Assembly (NCBI GenBank): GCA_024697625.1
Contig: JAILFJ010000094.1
Coordinates: 1 to 47,403, forward strand
Origin: Oscillospiraceae bacterium
Lineage (GTDB): Bacteria; Bacillota; Clostridia; Oscillospirales; Oscillospiraceae
Length of the DNA: 47,403 nucleotides
Direction of reading: 5' to 3'
The notes below the pieces were generated by a model. That model did no database searches and was not told the DNA's origin. It saw only the letters and a program-made list of their open reading frames with translations. The position numbers and the translations under genes are program-made. Below are positions 23,388 through 32,325 of this stretch, piece by piece; the first letter of the stretch is position 1, and every line of letters starts with the position of its first letter.

Positions 23388-24218
23388 ATGTCGGCTGCAA
23401 ACGCGATCACGGCGGGGATCATCTATGCCCTGACAGAGCTGCTCGGGCTCTCCGGCTCGGGTCATCTGGCCGTGGTGAATACGCTGTTCGACCTGCATAT
23501 GACGGAGCTGCATCTTCTCTTCAAGGCTTTTACGGAGCTGGCTGTGCTGCTGGCGCTGATTCTGGCCTACCGGAAGGACATCGGGGCAATGATCCGCGAT
23601 GCGGCCGGACTGACGGGCTTCGGAAGACCGCGCACGGGCAGCGGTGGCCGTTACCCCGAGGCGAGGCTGCTGTTCATGCTGGCGGTGGCGACCGTCCCCC
23701 TGCTGATGATGCTTCCGTTCCGCAAGGCTTACTTTGGCCTCTGGAACAACACGAGCTTCGTCGGCATCATGTTCCTGCTCAACGGCTTTGTCCTCTATGT
23801 GTGCGAGCGCATGAACCCGGGAAAAAAGGGCCTCGGCCGCATGAGCATTCCGGACGCGCTGATCATCGGCATCTGCCAGGCGGTTGCGGTGATTCCCGGT
23901 ATTTCGCGGCTGGCTGTTACGGTCACGGCGGGGAGCGCAGAGGGCTTCCAGAAGAATCTCGCGATCCGTTTCGGCATGCTGATGGCGATTCCGGCGATGT
24001 TCGGCGCCTTCATACTCAGCCTGGCGGACGCCGCAGTCGCAGGGATCGACAGCAGCTTTATCACAGCCTACCTGATCGGCGCGGCAGCGGCGCTGGTGAC
24101 GGCGTTTATCTCGGTCTATCTGTTCCGCAGGATCGTGCGCAGAAGAGGCTACGGTGTGCTGGCCTATTACTGCTGGGTGATCGGCGTGCTGTCGGTCATC
24201 CTGACGCTGATTTTCTGA
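23388..24218 (+). CDS. uppP: Undecaprenyl-diphosphatase (UppP/BacA) family protein, divergent
   Basis: 276 residues, about eight membrane helices, normal length. UppP removes a phosphate from undecaprenyl diphosphate so that the carrier can be reused in wall synthesis. The first motif is ALTELLGLSGSGH instead of the usual LTEFLPISSSAH: the Glu, one Ser and the His remain, the Pro is lost. The second is PGISRLAVTV instead of PGTSRSGAT: the Arg remains, the following Ser-Gly are Leu-Ala. It may be a working but divergent enzyme or a lipid-phosphatase paralogue. The ATG at 23388 follows AGAGGTGGG, better than the ATG 42 bases earlier. Confidence 0.85.
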   Translation: MSAANAITAGIIYALTELLGLSGSGHLAVVNTLFDLHMTELHLLFKAFTELAVLLALILAYRKDIGAMIRDAAGLTGFGRPRTGSGGRYPEARLLFMLAVATVPLLMMLPFRKAYFGLWNNTSFVGIMFLLNGFVLYVCERMNPGKKGLGRMSIPDALIIGICQAVAVIPGISRLAVTVTAGSAEGFQKNLAIRFGMLMAIPAMFGAFILSLADAAVAGIDSSFITAYLIGAAAALVTAFISVYLFRRIVRRRGYGVLAYYCWVIGVLSVILTLIF

Positions 24219-24268
24219 TTCACCGCAGCCGAAATACTCTGACTATTATGATACAAGGATACTGATTC

Positions 24269-26920
24269 ATGGCAAAAAACGAGACAAGCAAACGTACAGC
24301 GGCAAAAGGGAAGAGCAGTCGGAATGCGCCGCCCCCTCCGCCGAAGAAGAACGGACAGAGCACGATCGAACAGCCGACCTCCTACGCAGGTTCCGCGATC
24401 GGCGGCCTGGTGTTTCTGGTCCTTGCGATCTGTTCGACGATCTGCTACTTCAATACGGACGGGAGCCTGGTGGCCTTCTTCTCCGACTGGCTGAAAGGCC
24501 TGCTGGGCTGGGGCTTCTACCTGGTCGCGCCTGCCTGCGCCTTTTCGGCGATCCTGCTCTTTACCGCGAGGAACAAGCCGGTCGGGAGCCGGGTCTTCGC
24601 CACGGTGATGCTCCCGGTCTTTCTCGCTGCGCTGTCAGACCTGATGCTGAACGTGCCCATCCGGAGCGGCATCGGGATTTCGCAGGCGATCGAGGACCTG
24701 TTCCAGGACGGACAGGTGATGAAGTCCGGCGGGGTGATCGGCGGTCTGATCGCCAACGGGCTGAATATGGCGCTGAGTGTGTACGGCGCCCTGCCGCTGC
24801 TGCTGATCGGCTTCCTGTACTGCTTCGTAGTCTGCTGCTGGGGCAGCATGCGGGGTCTCATCGCTCTGATCACCCGCTCGCACAACGCCTATGTGGAGTA
24901 CGAGAGAGAGCAGAAAAAGATCCCGGAACGGGTAAAGCAGCCGAAGCCTGACCGAAAGCAGCCGAAGATCATCCAGAGCGGGAGAAGGGCCACCTTCAAC
25001 GTCGATATCCCGCTGGGCGACGACGAGGAGGATCTGAATCTCTTCGGAGAGAAGAAGCAGAAGCCGAAGACCGCCCCGCGCCCGGTCAGGCAGACAAGGA
25101 AAGCGCCGACCATCATCCAGGAGCCGGCCTTTGACGAAGAGGATCTGCCGCCGATCGTGCCTCCCATGGCAGGGGCGGTACCCGTCACGGCGCCCCGTGC
25201 GCCGGAAGCGGCGCAGCCGGCGGTGACTCCGGAGGGAAAGAAAGCGGGCAGAAAAGCGCCTGCGGCGAAGCCTGCCAAAGCGGGTTCCGCCTCGAAACAG
25301 GACGAGATCCGCAGGGAGCGCGAGAAGATCGAACAGGCGATCTCCGGTTCCGGAAGCGGAGAGAACGGAGACTACGTCTTCCCGCCGCTCAGCCTTCTGC
25401 GCTTGGGAAGCGGCGTCGAGGCGGATGCCAGCGACGAGGTTGCACTCAACAGGCAGCGGCTGGAGGAGGCGATCCAGAGCTTCGGCATCAGTGCCGCGGT
25501 GGTAGGCGTCATCCGCGGCCCGACGGTCACGCGCTATGACATCGAGCTCGACCGCGGCGTGAAGCTCGCGCGGATCACCAATCTCGCCGGCGACCTCGCC
25601 CTGTCGCTCGGCGTTGTGAATGTGAGGATCGCACCGATCCCTGACAAGATCTCGACCGTCGGCATCGAGGTTCCGAACCGCATGGTCAGCACCGTTTTTC
25701 TGCGGGACATTCTGGACTCGCAGAACTTCTCCGGAGCCAAATCCCGCCTGAGCTTTGCCCTCGGCAAAGACATCGGCGGCAACTGCATCGTCGGAAACAT
25801 CTCCAAGCTCCCGCATCTGCTGATTGCAGGCACCACCGGTTCCGGCAAGTCGGTCTGTATGAACTCGCTGATCCTGAGCCTGCTGTACAAGGCGCGCCCG
25901 GATGAGGTGAAGCTCATCATGATCGACCCGAAGATGGTGGAACTGGGGATCTATAACGGCATCCCGCACCTCTACGTCCCTGTTGTAACCGACCCGAAGA
26001 AGGCGGCAGGTGCGCTGCAGTGGTCCGTCGTGGAGATGCTGAAGCGCTACCGGGCCTTTTCGGAGACGGGCGTCCGGGATCTGGATGCCTATAACCGCAT
26101 CCAGCGCGAGAAACAGGAGGAGACCCTCCCGCGGGTTGTTATTGTGATCGACGAGCTGGCGGATCTGATGCTGGTCGCTTCCAAGGATGTCGAGGAGAGC
26201 ATCTGCCGTGTGGCCCAGATGGGCCGCGCAGCCGGCATGCATCTGGTCATTGCCACCCAGCGTCCCTCCGCAGACGTCATCACCGGCCTCATGAAGGCCA
26301 ATATCCCCTCGCGCATCGCCTTTGCCGTCTCCTCCGCGCTGGAGAGCAGGATCATCCTGGACCAGGGCGGTGCGGAGAAGCTGATCGGCTTCGGCGATAT
26401 GCTCTATTCCCCGATCGGCGCCGGGAAGCCGACCCGCATCCAGGGCTCCTACGTTTCGGACGAGGAGCGCGAAGCCGTCATCGACTTCATCAAGGAACAT
26501 AACAACATGGAAGCCGAGAAGAACAGCGAGATCGAGGACTACATGCTGAAGGCCACCAAGGAGAAGGGAAGCGCCTCCGACGAGAAGAACAGTCAGGAGG
26601 AAGGCCCTGCAGGAGAGTATGACGAGATGCTGCCGCAGGCGGCCGAAGTGGTGATCGAGATGGGCTCCTGCTCCGTCTCCATGCTTCAGCGGCGCATCAA
26701 GCTCGGATATGCGCGGGCGGCGAGGATTGTCGACCAGCTTGAGGAGCTGGGGATCGTAGGCCCGTATGAGGGCGCAAAGCCAAGGAGCGTGACCATCGAC
26801 AAGGCTGGCTGGCAGGAGCTTCAGGTAAAGCTCGGCTACCTCCCGGAGGACGCGCTGCCGCAGGTCCCGGACGTGGAGCCGGAGGAAGAGGATCGGGATG
26901 ACTACGATTCTGCCGGATGA
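24269..26920 (+). CDS. ftsK: DNA translocase FtsK/SpoIIIE
   Basis: 883 residues. Four or so N-terminal membrane helices (about residues 45-210) are followed by a Pro/Lys/Ala-rich linker (about 210-345) and the RecA-like motor. Walker A GTTGSGKS lies near residue 520 and Walker B VVIVIDELADLM near 626. The C-terminal winged-helix gamma domain (about 785-850), with EMGSCSVSMLQRR, reads DNA polarity signals. The protein pumps chromosomal DNA through the division septum; the SpoIIIE form also fills the forespore. The gene overlaps mrnC by 23 bases, so the two are coupled. Confidence 0.96.
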   Translation: MAKNETSKRTAAKGKSSRNAPPPPPKKNGQSTIEQPTSYAGSAIGGLVFLVLAICSTICYFNTDGSLVAFFSDWLKGLLGWGFYLVAPACAFSAILLFTARNKPVGSRVFATVMLPVFLAALSDLMLNVPIRSGIGISQAIEDLFQDGQVMKSGGVIGGLIANGLNMALSVYGALPLLLIGFLYCFVVCCWGSMRGLIALITRSHNAYVEYEREQKKIPERVKQPKPDRKQPKIIQSGRRATFNVDIPLGDDEEDLNLFGEKKQKPKTAPRPVRQTRKAPTIIQEPAFDEEDLPPIVPPMAGAVPVTAPRAPEAAQPAVTPEGKKAGRKAPAAKPAKAGSASKQDEIRREREKIEQAISGSGSGENGDYVFPPLSLLRLGSGVEADASDEVALNRQRLEEAIQSFGISAAVVGVIRGPTVTRYDIELDRGVKLARITNLAGDLALSLGVVNVRIAPIPDKISTVGIEVPNRMVSTVFLRDILDSQNFSGAKSRLSFALGKDIGGNCIVGNISKLPHLLIAGTTGSGKSVCMNSLILSLLYKARPDEVKLIMIDPKMVELGIYNGIPHLYVPVVTDPKKAAGALQWSVVEMLKRYRAFSETGVRDLDAYNRIQREKQEETLPRVVIVIDELADLMLVASKDVEESICRVAQMGRAAGMHLVIATQRPSADVITGLMKANIPSRIAFAVSSALESRIILDQGGAEKLIGFGDMLYSPIGAGKPTRIQGSYVSDEEREAVIDFIKEHNNMEAEKNSEIEDYMLKATKEKGSASDEKNSQEEGPAGEYDEMLPQAAEVVIEMGSCSVSMLQRRIKLGYARAARIVDQLEELGIVGPYEGAKPRSVTIDKAGWQELQVKLGYLPEDALPQVPDVEPEEEDRDDYDSAG

Positions 26921-27314
26921 GCGAAAGCTGACTGCCGCCGAGGCAAACCGGCTGAGCATGCTGGCCCTGGCCCATGTCGGAGACGCGGTCTATGAGCTGC
27001 TGGTCCGGAGCATGCTGGCCTTTCAGGGGCCGGCAACCGTGAACGAGCTTCACCGCAGGACCGTTTCACTGGTACGTGCCGAGGCACAGGCCAGGGCGGC
27101 TGCGGTTCTGCTCCCCAGCCTGACGGAGGAGGAGCTCGCCGTCTACCGGCGCGGCCGGAACAGCCATGTGCACGGCATCCCGCCGCATGCAAACCCCGGT
27201 GAGTACCACAGCGCCACCGGACTGGAGGCACTGTTCGGGTGGCTCTGGCTTCAGGGCAGAGACGAGCGTGTCCGGAGTCTCTTCCGGCTTGCCACAGAAG
27301 CGGAGGGGACGTAA
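26898..27314 (+). CDS. mrnC: Mini-ribonuclease 3
   Basis: 138 residues, full length. It is an RNase III catalytic domain without the double-stranded-RNA-binding domain and matures 23S rRNA in Bacillota. The signature LALAHVGDAVYELLVR (catalytic Asp), the NELHRRT helix, the RRGRNS motif and the late SATGLEALFGWLWL helix (catalytic Glu) are all present. The ATG lies inside the end of ftsK, and the stop is directly followed by the rqcH ATG, so ftsK-mrnC-rqcH are tightly packed. In many relatives mrnC sits beside cysS instead. Confidence 0.93.
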   Translation: MTTILPDERKLTAAEANRLSMLALAHVGDAVYELLVRSMLAFQGPATVNELHRRTVSLVRAEAQARAAAVLLPSLTEEELAVYRRGRNSHVHGIPPHANPGEYHSATGLEALFGWLWLQGRDERVRSLFRLATEAEGT

Positions 27315-28751
27315 ATGGCGCTGAGTGCGGGAATGATTGCCCGGCTGACGGAAGAGCTCTCGTCGACGCTCACCGGAGGCAGGATCGATAAGATCCAGCA
27401 GCCGGAGCAGGACCTGCTGTTGCTGACAGTACGCAGCGCGGGGGAGAACCGGCGCCTTCTGATCCGGGCCGCCGGTCCGAACGCCAGGATCCACCTCACC
27501 GCGCAGAACTATGAAAACCCCGCAGCCGCCCCCATGTTCTGCATGCTCCTGCGCAAGCATCTGACAGGGGCGAGGATCCTGCAGGCCCGCCAGCCGGGCG
27601 GCGACCGGCTGATTGTCTTTGCTCTGGAGAGCAGGAACGAACTCGGCGACCGGGCCGATCTTCAGCTGGCCGTCGAGTTGCTGGGACGTGCGGCAAATGT
27701 CATACTGATAGACGGCGAAGGGAGAATCCTGGACTGTCTGCGGCGGATCCCGCCCAACGACCGCGGCGGACGTGCCCTTCTGCCTGGGCTGCGTTACGAA
27801 CTGCCGGAGCGTCCGGAGACGGCTCTGCGCCCTGCTTCGGAAGAGCTGCTCCCGGAGGGCAGCATCAGCGCCTTTCTCGACGCCCGCTACGCAAGGCAGG
27901 AAAAGGAAGAGCTTCGGCGGCGCAGATCTCAGGAGCTGGTGAAGTCCGTCCGGCGTATGCGGGACCGGCAGGAGCGCAAGCTCGCACTCCAGCGGGAAGA
28001 GCTGCGCAGAACCGAGAACATGGAAGACGTACGAAGAGAGGCGGAGCTTCTTCAGGCAAACCTGTACTGCGTCCGAAGAGGGGACCGGGTGCTGGAATGC
28101 CAGAACTACTACCTCGACGACCAGCCGATAATCCGGATCGGCCTGGACCCGACCAGAACGCCGCAGCAGAACCTCGCCGCACGCTTCAAGGAATACCGAA
28201 AGCTGAAGGGGGCCCGGGAACATCTCGGCGCGCTGATCACAGACGGCGGGCACCAGCTGGACTATCTCAACAGCGTCCTGGACGAGCTGAACCGGGCGGA
28301 GACGGAGCGGGATCTGGAGGAGATCCGCGCCGAGCTTCAAAGAACCGGGATTCTGAAGGCACCGCGGCAGCGGAAGACCTCGAAACAGAGACCGACGGAG
28401 CCGATGCGCTTTGAGAGTGCGGACGGGTTCACGGTCCTGGTTGGCCGGAACAATGCCCAGAATGACGAGCTCACCCTCCGCACGGCGCGCAGGACCGACT
28501 ACTGGCTGCATGTGAAGGAACTGCACGGCAGCCATGTGATCCTCTGCTGTGAGGGGAGAGAGCCCTCCGAGACTGCTCTCCGTTATGCGGCGGAGCTGGC
28601 GGCGTATTATTCGCAGGCCAGAAACAGCGGCCGCACGGCGGTGGACTGCACCATGGTGAGACATGTGAAAAAGCCCTCCGGTGCTCTGCCCGGCAGGGTC
28701 ATCTATACAGACTATCAGACGCTGATCGTACAGGCAGGTGAGATGCAATGA
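27315..28751 (+). CDS. rqcH: Ribosome quality control protein RqcH (NFACT), lacking the HhH region
   Basis: 478 residues against the usual 560-590. RqcH binds stalled 50S-peptidyl-tRNA complexes and adds C-terminal alanine tails. NFACT-N (about 1-150) keeps the Asp97-Arg98 pair essential for tailing in B. subtilis (GGDRLIVF). The coiled-coil arm (about 185-375) and the C-terminal NFACT-R domain (about 385-478, with TDYWLHVKELHGSHVIL) are present. Between NFACT-N and the coiled coil only about 30 residues remain where relatives have a helix-hairpin-helix module of about 100. The frame is clean, so this looks like true domain loss. The stop overlaps the glycosyltransferase start (ATGA). Confidence 0.92.
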   Translation: MALSAGMIARLTEELSSTLTGGRIDKIQQPEQDLLLLTVRSAGENRRLLIRAAGPNARIHLTAQNYENPAAAPMFCMLLRKHLTGARILQARQPGGDRLIVFALESRNELGDRADLQLAVELLGRAANVILIDGEGRILDCLRRIPPNDRGGRALLPGLRYELPERPETALRPASEELLPEGSISAFLDARYARQEKEELRRRRSQELVKSVRRMRDRQERKLALQREELRRTENMEDVRREAELLQANLYCVRRGDRVLECQNYYLDDQPIIRIGLDPTRTPQQNLAARFKEYRKLKGAREHLGALITDGGHQLDYLNSVLDELNRAETERDLEEIRAELQRTGILKAPRQRKTSKQRPTEPMRFESADGFTVLVGRNNAQNDELTLRTARRTDYWLHVKELHGSHVILCCEGREPSETALRYAAELAAYYSQARNSGRTAVDCTMVRHVKKPSGALPGRVIYTDYQTLIVQAGEMQ

Positions 28752-29731
28752 AACTGAGCGTGATCGTTCCGGTCTACAATACCGAGAAGTACCTGGCGAA
28801 GTGCCTGGATTCGCTGATCGACTGCAGCCTGAAGGACTATGAGATCATCGCAGTGAACGACGGTTCCACGGATTCCTCCGGCGGGATTCTGACCGGATAT
28901 GCCGGGCGCTTTCCGGACCTGATCCGTCCGATGTACACGCCAAACGGCGGGCTCGGCCACGCGCGGAACACCGGTATGACCATCGCGAAGGGGGAATACG
29001 TCCTCTTCGTGGACAGCGACGACTGGCTCCGTCCCGGGGCGATGCGCGAGATCATGGACACGGTGGAGACCTCTTTTGACATTGCGGTCTTCGACTTTGT
29101 CCATGTGGACGAAACCGGCCGGGAGTTCGCGTCCTTCTCAGGCTGCAGCCGGGAGGGGTGCTTCTCACTGGAGACTTGGCCGGAGTATCTGCACTGTCCG
29201 CTCAATGCGTGCAACAAGATCTGGCGGCGAAGCCTTTTTGCGGAGCACGGGATCCGCTTTCCGGACCGGCTCTGGTACGAGGATGTGGCGACGACGCCGA
29301 AGCTGGCCCTGCACGCGGAGAAGATCCTGTACGTCCCGGAGGCCTGGTACTGTTACTTCCAGCGCCGCGGCTCGATCACAAATGCGACCTCCGCAGACCG
29401 GAACACCGAGATGATCACCGCGATGAATTCCTCTCTGGACTATTATCGGGCCAGGGGCGCGTTCGATCGCTATCACGATGTGCTGGAGTACATGGCCTTC
29501 TATCATGAATTCCTGACCTCGGTCACGCGGGTCAACCTCCTGGACCCGAAGAGCCGTGTGCAGGATGCGCTGCGGGACGATTATATCAGACAGTTTCCGG
29601 ACTATCGGAAGAATCCGTACTTCCGGAAGACTCCGGCGAAATACCGTCTTCTGGAACAGCTGATCCGAAGGCGGCAGTGGGCTGCCGTTCATCTGATCAT
29701 GACGGCAAACAACAGAAGAAAGGGGCGTTGA
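28748..29731 (+). CDS. Family 2 glycosyltransferase
   Basis: 327 residues. The GT-A fold opens with LSVIVPVYNTEKYLAKCLDSL, and VNDGSTDSSG and the metal-binding VDSDDWL motif follow at about residues 36 and 88. A YEDVATTPKL motif (catalytic-base region) lies near 178. No membrane helices are seen, so it acts at the cytoplasmic face, probably adding a sugar to a wall polymer or glycan. It overlaps rqcH (ATGA) and is three bases from lepB. No other glycan genes are nearby, so the acceptor is unknown. Confidence 0.9.
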   Translation: MKLSVIVPVYNTEKYLAKCLDSLIDCSLKDYEIIAVNDGSTDSSGGILTGYAGRFPDLIRPMYTPNGGLGHARNTGMTIAKGEYVLFVDSDDWLRPGAMREIMDTVETSFDIAVFDFVHVDETGREFASFSGCSREGCFSLETWPEYLHCPLNACNKIWRRSLFAEHGIRFPDRLWYEDVATTPKLALHAEKILYVPEAWYCYFQRRGSITNATSADRNTEMITAMNSSLDYYRARGAFDRYHDVLEYMAFYHEFLTSVTRVNLLDPKSRVQDALRDDYIRQFPDYRKNPYFRKTPAKYRLLEQLIRRRQWAAVHLIMTANNRRKGR

Positions 29732-29734
29732 GCG

Positions 29735-30328
29735 ATGAAGAAGAATATGAAAGCCGATTCGGAGCCTGAGCAGAAGGAAGAGGAGCAGCTGCCTCCCGAG
29801 GTGGCGGCGCGGCGGGATCTGTACGAGTGGATCCAGTCGCTGATGGTGGCGCTGATCATCTGCGTCGCGGTCTTCCTTTTCGGCGTGAGACTGGTGGATG
29901 TCAGCGGCTCCTCCATGTGGCCGACGCTGCATGACGGGGATAAGATGCTGGTGTCCGACCTGTTTTACAAGCCGAAGTACGGAGACATCATCGTCTTCAA
30001 GACCGACCGCTACGACCCGAACAAGGCCCTGGTCAAGCGTGTGATCGCGACCGAGGGACAGGAGATCAGCATCGACTTTGACCGCGGCGTTGTCTACATC
30101 GACGGTTCGCCGATTGAGGAGGACTATATCGCGGAGCTCACGAAGACCAAGCTGGACTTCATCGGCCCCCAGAAGGTCCCGGAAGGCTGCATCTTTGTCA
30201 TGGGCGACAACCGCAATGCCTCCACGGACAGCCGCCGCAAGGAGATCGGTATGGTGGACGAGCGCATGATTCTGGGCAAGGTCTACTATGTGGTCTTCCC
30301 GCTTTCGGACTTCGGAACGGTGACGTGA
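29735..30328 (+). CDS. lepB: Signal peptidase I
   Basis: 197 residues. It cleaves signal peptides of exported proteins outside the membrane. One membrane helix (about 33-53) follows an acidic N-terminal tail. The nucleophile Ser60 is in SGSSMWPTL and the general base Lys101 in ALVKRVIA. The later GDNRNASTDSR box is typical. The stop overlaps the GTG start of rbgA. The lepB-rbgA-rnhB-yraN order is common in Bacillota, usually behind rplS, which is absent here. Confidence 0.95.
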   Translation: MKKNMKADSEPEQKEEEQLPPEVAARRDLYEWIQSLMVALIICVAVFLFGVRLVDVSGSSMWPTLHDGDKMLVSDLFYKPKYGDIIVFKTDRYDPNKALVKRVIATEGQEISIDFDRGVVYIDGSPIEEDYIAELTKTKLDFIGPQKVPEGCIFVMGDNRNASTDSRRKEIGMVDERMILGKVYYVVFPLSDFGTVT

Positions 30329-31242
30329 GAGCTTCGGAACCGCGCTCCGGGCCTCCGACGGAACCGGCGCAGAACATCCAGTGGTTCCCCGGCCACATGG
30401 CGAAGGCCCGGCGAATGATGGAGGAGAGCCTCTCTTCCGTCGATGCGCTGTGCGAGATCCTGGACGCCAGAATCCCGAACGCCTCCCGCAACCCGGAGAT
30501 TGACGCTCTTGCATCCGGAAAACCGCGGCTTGTCGTGCTGAACCGCACGGACCTGGCCGACCCCGCCGCCACGAAGCAGTGGAAGGCATGGTTTGAGCGG
30601 CAGGGCTTTGCCGTCATCGAGACCGATGCCAGGAGCGGGAAGGGGAGCAATACCTTTGCCCCGGCGGTCCGGACCCTGCTCGCCGGTCAGATCGAACGCT
30701 GGCGGGAGAAGGGACAGAGCGGAAGAAAGATCCGGGTCATGGTTGCCGGGATCCCCAATGTGGGCAAGTCTACGCTGATCAACCGTCTTGCGGGCCGGAA
30801 AGCCGCTGCAGCCGGCGACCGGCCGGGACTCACAAGAGGAAAGCAGTGGATCACGGTGGACGCCGGCCTTGAACTGCTGGACACGCCGGGGATTCTGTGG
30901 CCAAAGTTCGACTCGCAGGAGACCGGGGAGCTGCTCGCGATTACCAATGCGATCAAGGCGGAGATCCTTGACCGCGAGGCGCTGGCCGCCGGCTTCATGA
31001 AGCGCCTCTGCCGCTACTATCCGCAGGCGCTCCGGGACCGTTACAGGATTGAACCGGATCCGGAGAAGAGCGGATACGAGCTTCTGGAGGCTGCGGCAGG
31101 GAAACGCGGGTTCCTGATCTCGGGCGGCGAAGCGGATCTGGAGCGCATGGCAAACACGCTCCTGACCGAGTACCACAGCGGCAGGCTCGGCAGGCTGACA
31201 TTGGAGTCTCCGCCGGAATCCGACCCGTCTGCTGCGCTGTGA
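30325..31242 (+). CDS. ylqF: Ribosome biogenesis GTPase RbgA/YlqF
   Basis: 305 residues. A circularly permuted GTPase needed for late 50S assembly. The motif order is G4 (NRTDLAD, near residue 73) before G1 (GIPNVGKST, near 145) and G3 (DTPG, near 190), the permutation that defines the YlqF/YawG family. The N-terminal [15 protein letters not shown] is characteristic. The GTG start at 30325 overlaps the lepB stop; the ribosome-binding site is weak, so translation probably relies on coupling. No better start occurs before the conserved region. Confidence 0.95.
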   Translation: MRASEPRSGPPTEPAQNIQWFPGHMAKARRMMEESLSSVDALCEILDARIPNASRNPEIDALASGKPRLVVLNRTDLADPAATKQWKAWFERQGFAVIETDARSGKGSNTFAPAVRTLLAGQIERWREKGQSGRKIRVMVAGIPNVGKSTLINRLAGRKAAAAGDRPGLTRGKQWITVDAGLELLDTPGILWPKFDSQETGELLAITNAIKAEILDREALAAGFMKRLCRYYPQALRDRYRIEPDPEKSGYELLEAAAGKRGFLISGGEADLERMANTLLTEYHSGRLGRLTLESPPESDPSAAL

Positions 31243-31262
31243 GCGATAGAGGAGGAGCTTCC

Positions 31263-31919
31263 GTGGATCTCTGGGAGATTGAAAACGAGCTGCACCGTAC
31301 CGGGATCGGCCTGATCTGCGGAGTCGACGAAGCCGGCAGGGGACCTCTGGCGGGACCGGTATGCGCCGCTGCGGTGATTCTGCCGGAGAACCTTATTCTG
31401 GACGGGCTGAACGACTCCAAAAAGCTATCTGAGAAGAAGCGGGAGCAGCTGTTCCCGATGATACAGGAACAGGCGCTGGACTTTGCCGTTGCCTTTGCCT
31501 CGGTGGACGAGATCGAAGAGCTCAACATCCTCAACGCCACGTTTCTGGCGATGAACCGAGCCGTCGAAAGCCTGAAGCTTCTGCCGGAGCTGGCGCTGAT
31601 CGACGGCAACCGGAACAGCGGGATCCGGATGCAAAGCCGCTGTATTGTCGGCGGCGACGGGAAGTGCGCATCCATCGCCGCGGCTTCCGTCCTCGCCAAG
31701 GTGAGCCGGGACAGACTGATGCTGGAGTATGCGGAGAGATTCCCGGAGTACGGCTTTGAAAAGCACAAGGGCTACGGCACAGAGGCGCATTATGAGGCGC
31801 TCAGGAGATACGGACCGAGCCCGATCCATCGGATGAGCTTCCTGAAGCGCTTTTACAGCGGCGGAGAGTGGACACCCGGCGGGAAAGAGAACAGCAGTAC
31901 CGATGCAGCGAAACCGTAA
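31263..31919 (+). CDS. rnhB: Ribonuclease HII
   Basis: 218 residues. It cuts RNA in RNA-DNA hybrids and removes misincorporated ribonucleotides. The core starts [14 protein letters not shown] with the catalytic Asp-Glu pair. Later motifs are LIDGN (catalytic Asp) and SVLAKVSRD (catalytic Asp). The frame also has a GTG at 31239 overlapping the rbgA stop, but GTG 31263 has GGAGG seven bases upstream and is preferred. The C-terminal 15 residues are extra Gly/Ser/Lys. Confidence 0.95.
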   Translation: MDLWEIENELHRTGIGLICGVDEAGRGPLAGPVCAAAVILPENLILDGLNDSKKLSEKKREQLFPMIQEQALDFAVAFASVDEIEELNILNATFLAMNRAVESLKLLPELALIDGNRNSGIRMQSRCIVGGDGKCASIAAASVLAKVSRDRLMLEYAERFPEYGFEKHKGYGTEAHYEALRRYGPSPIHRMSFLKRFYSGGEWTPGGKENSSTDAAKP

Positions 31920-31940
31920 AGGGAGAAAGAGCGAAAGCGG

Positions 31941-32306
31941 ATGAACAGGACAGAGCTGGGGCAGTGGGGAGAAGCACAGGCCTGTGCCCTGCTGGAAGAA
32001 AAGGGATACCGGATTGTCGCCCGGAACTATCGGTGCCGCCTCGGCGAGATCGATATCATCGCCCGGCGGGAGTCTGTTCTGGCCTTTGTGGAGGTGAAGC
32101 TCCGCAGGAACGCGGAGTACGGCGAGGCAAGGGAATTTGTGACGGTCTACAAACAGAAGAAGATCCGGCTGACTGCCGAGAGCTATCTCTCCCTGCGGGA
32201 CTGGGCACAGGAGCTGCAGCCCCGCTTTGACGTCATAGAGGTGTATGCGCCGCAGGGGATGGACGGAAGCTGCTCGCTGAAGCATCTGGAAAACGCGTTC
32301 GAATAG
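31941..32306 (+). CDS. yraN: YraN/UPF0102 family putative endonuclease
   Basis: 121 residues, full length. The restriction-endonuclease-like core shows GEIDIIARR and LAFVEVKLR, giving the D-ExK catalytic pattern. The role is unproven; the family is often next to rnhB and is suspected in DNA processing. It starts 21 bases after rnhB and 19 bases before the phosphoesterase, in the same transcript. Confidence 0.92.
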   Translation: MNRTELGQWGEAQACALLEEKGYRIVARNYRCRLGEIDIIARRESVLAFVEVKLRRNAEYGEAREFVTVYKQKKIRLTAESYLSLRDWAQELQPRFDVIEVYAPQGMDGSCSLKHLENAFE

Positions 32307-32325
32307 AAATGGGCGGAGAGAAAAC

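Noticed and set aside
24635-26959. Very long antisense open frame (774 codons) opposite ftsK
   Set aside because: It is the shadow of a GC-rich gene; the sense strand encodes a full FtsK with all motifs, and the antisense product has a biased, meaningless composition.
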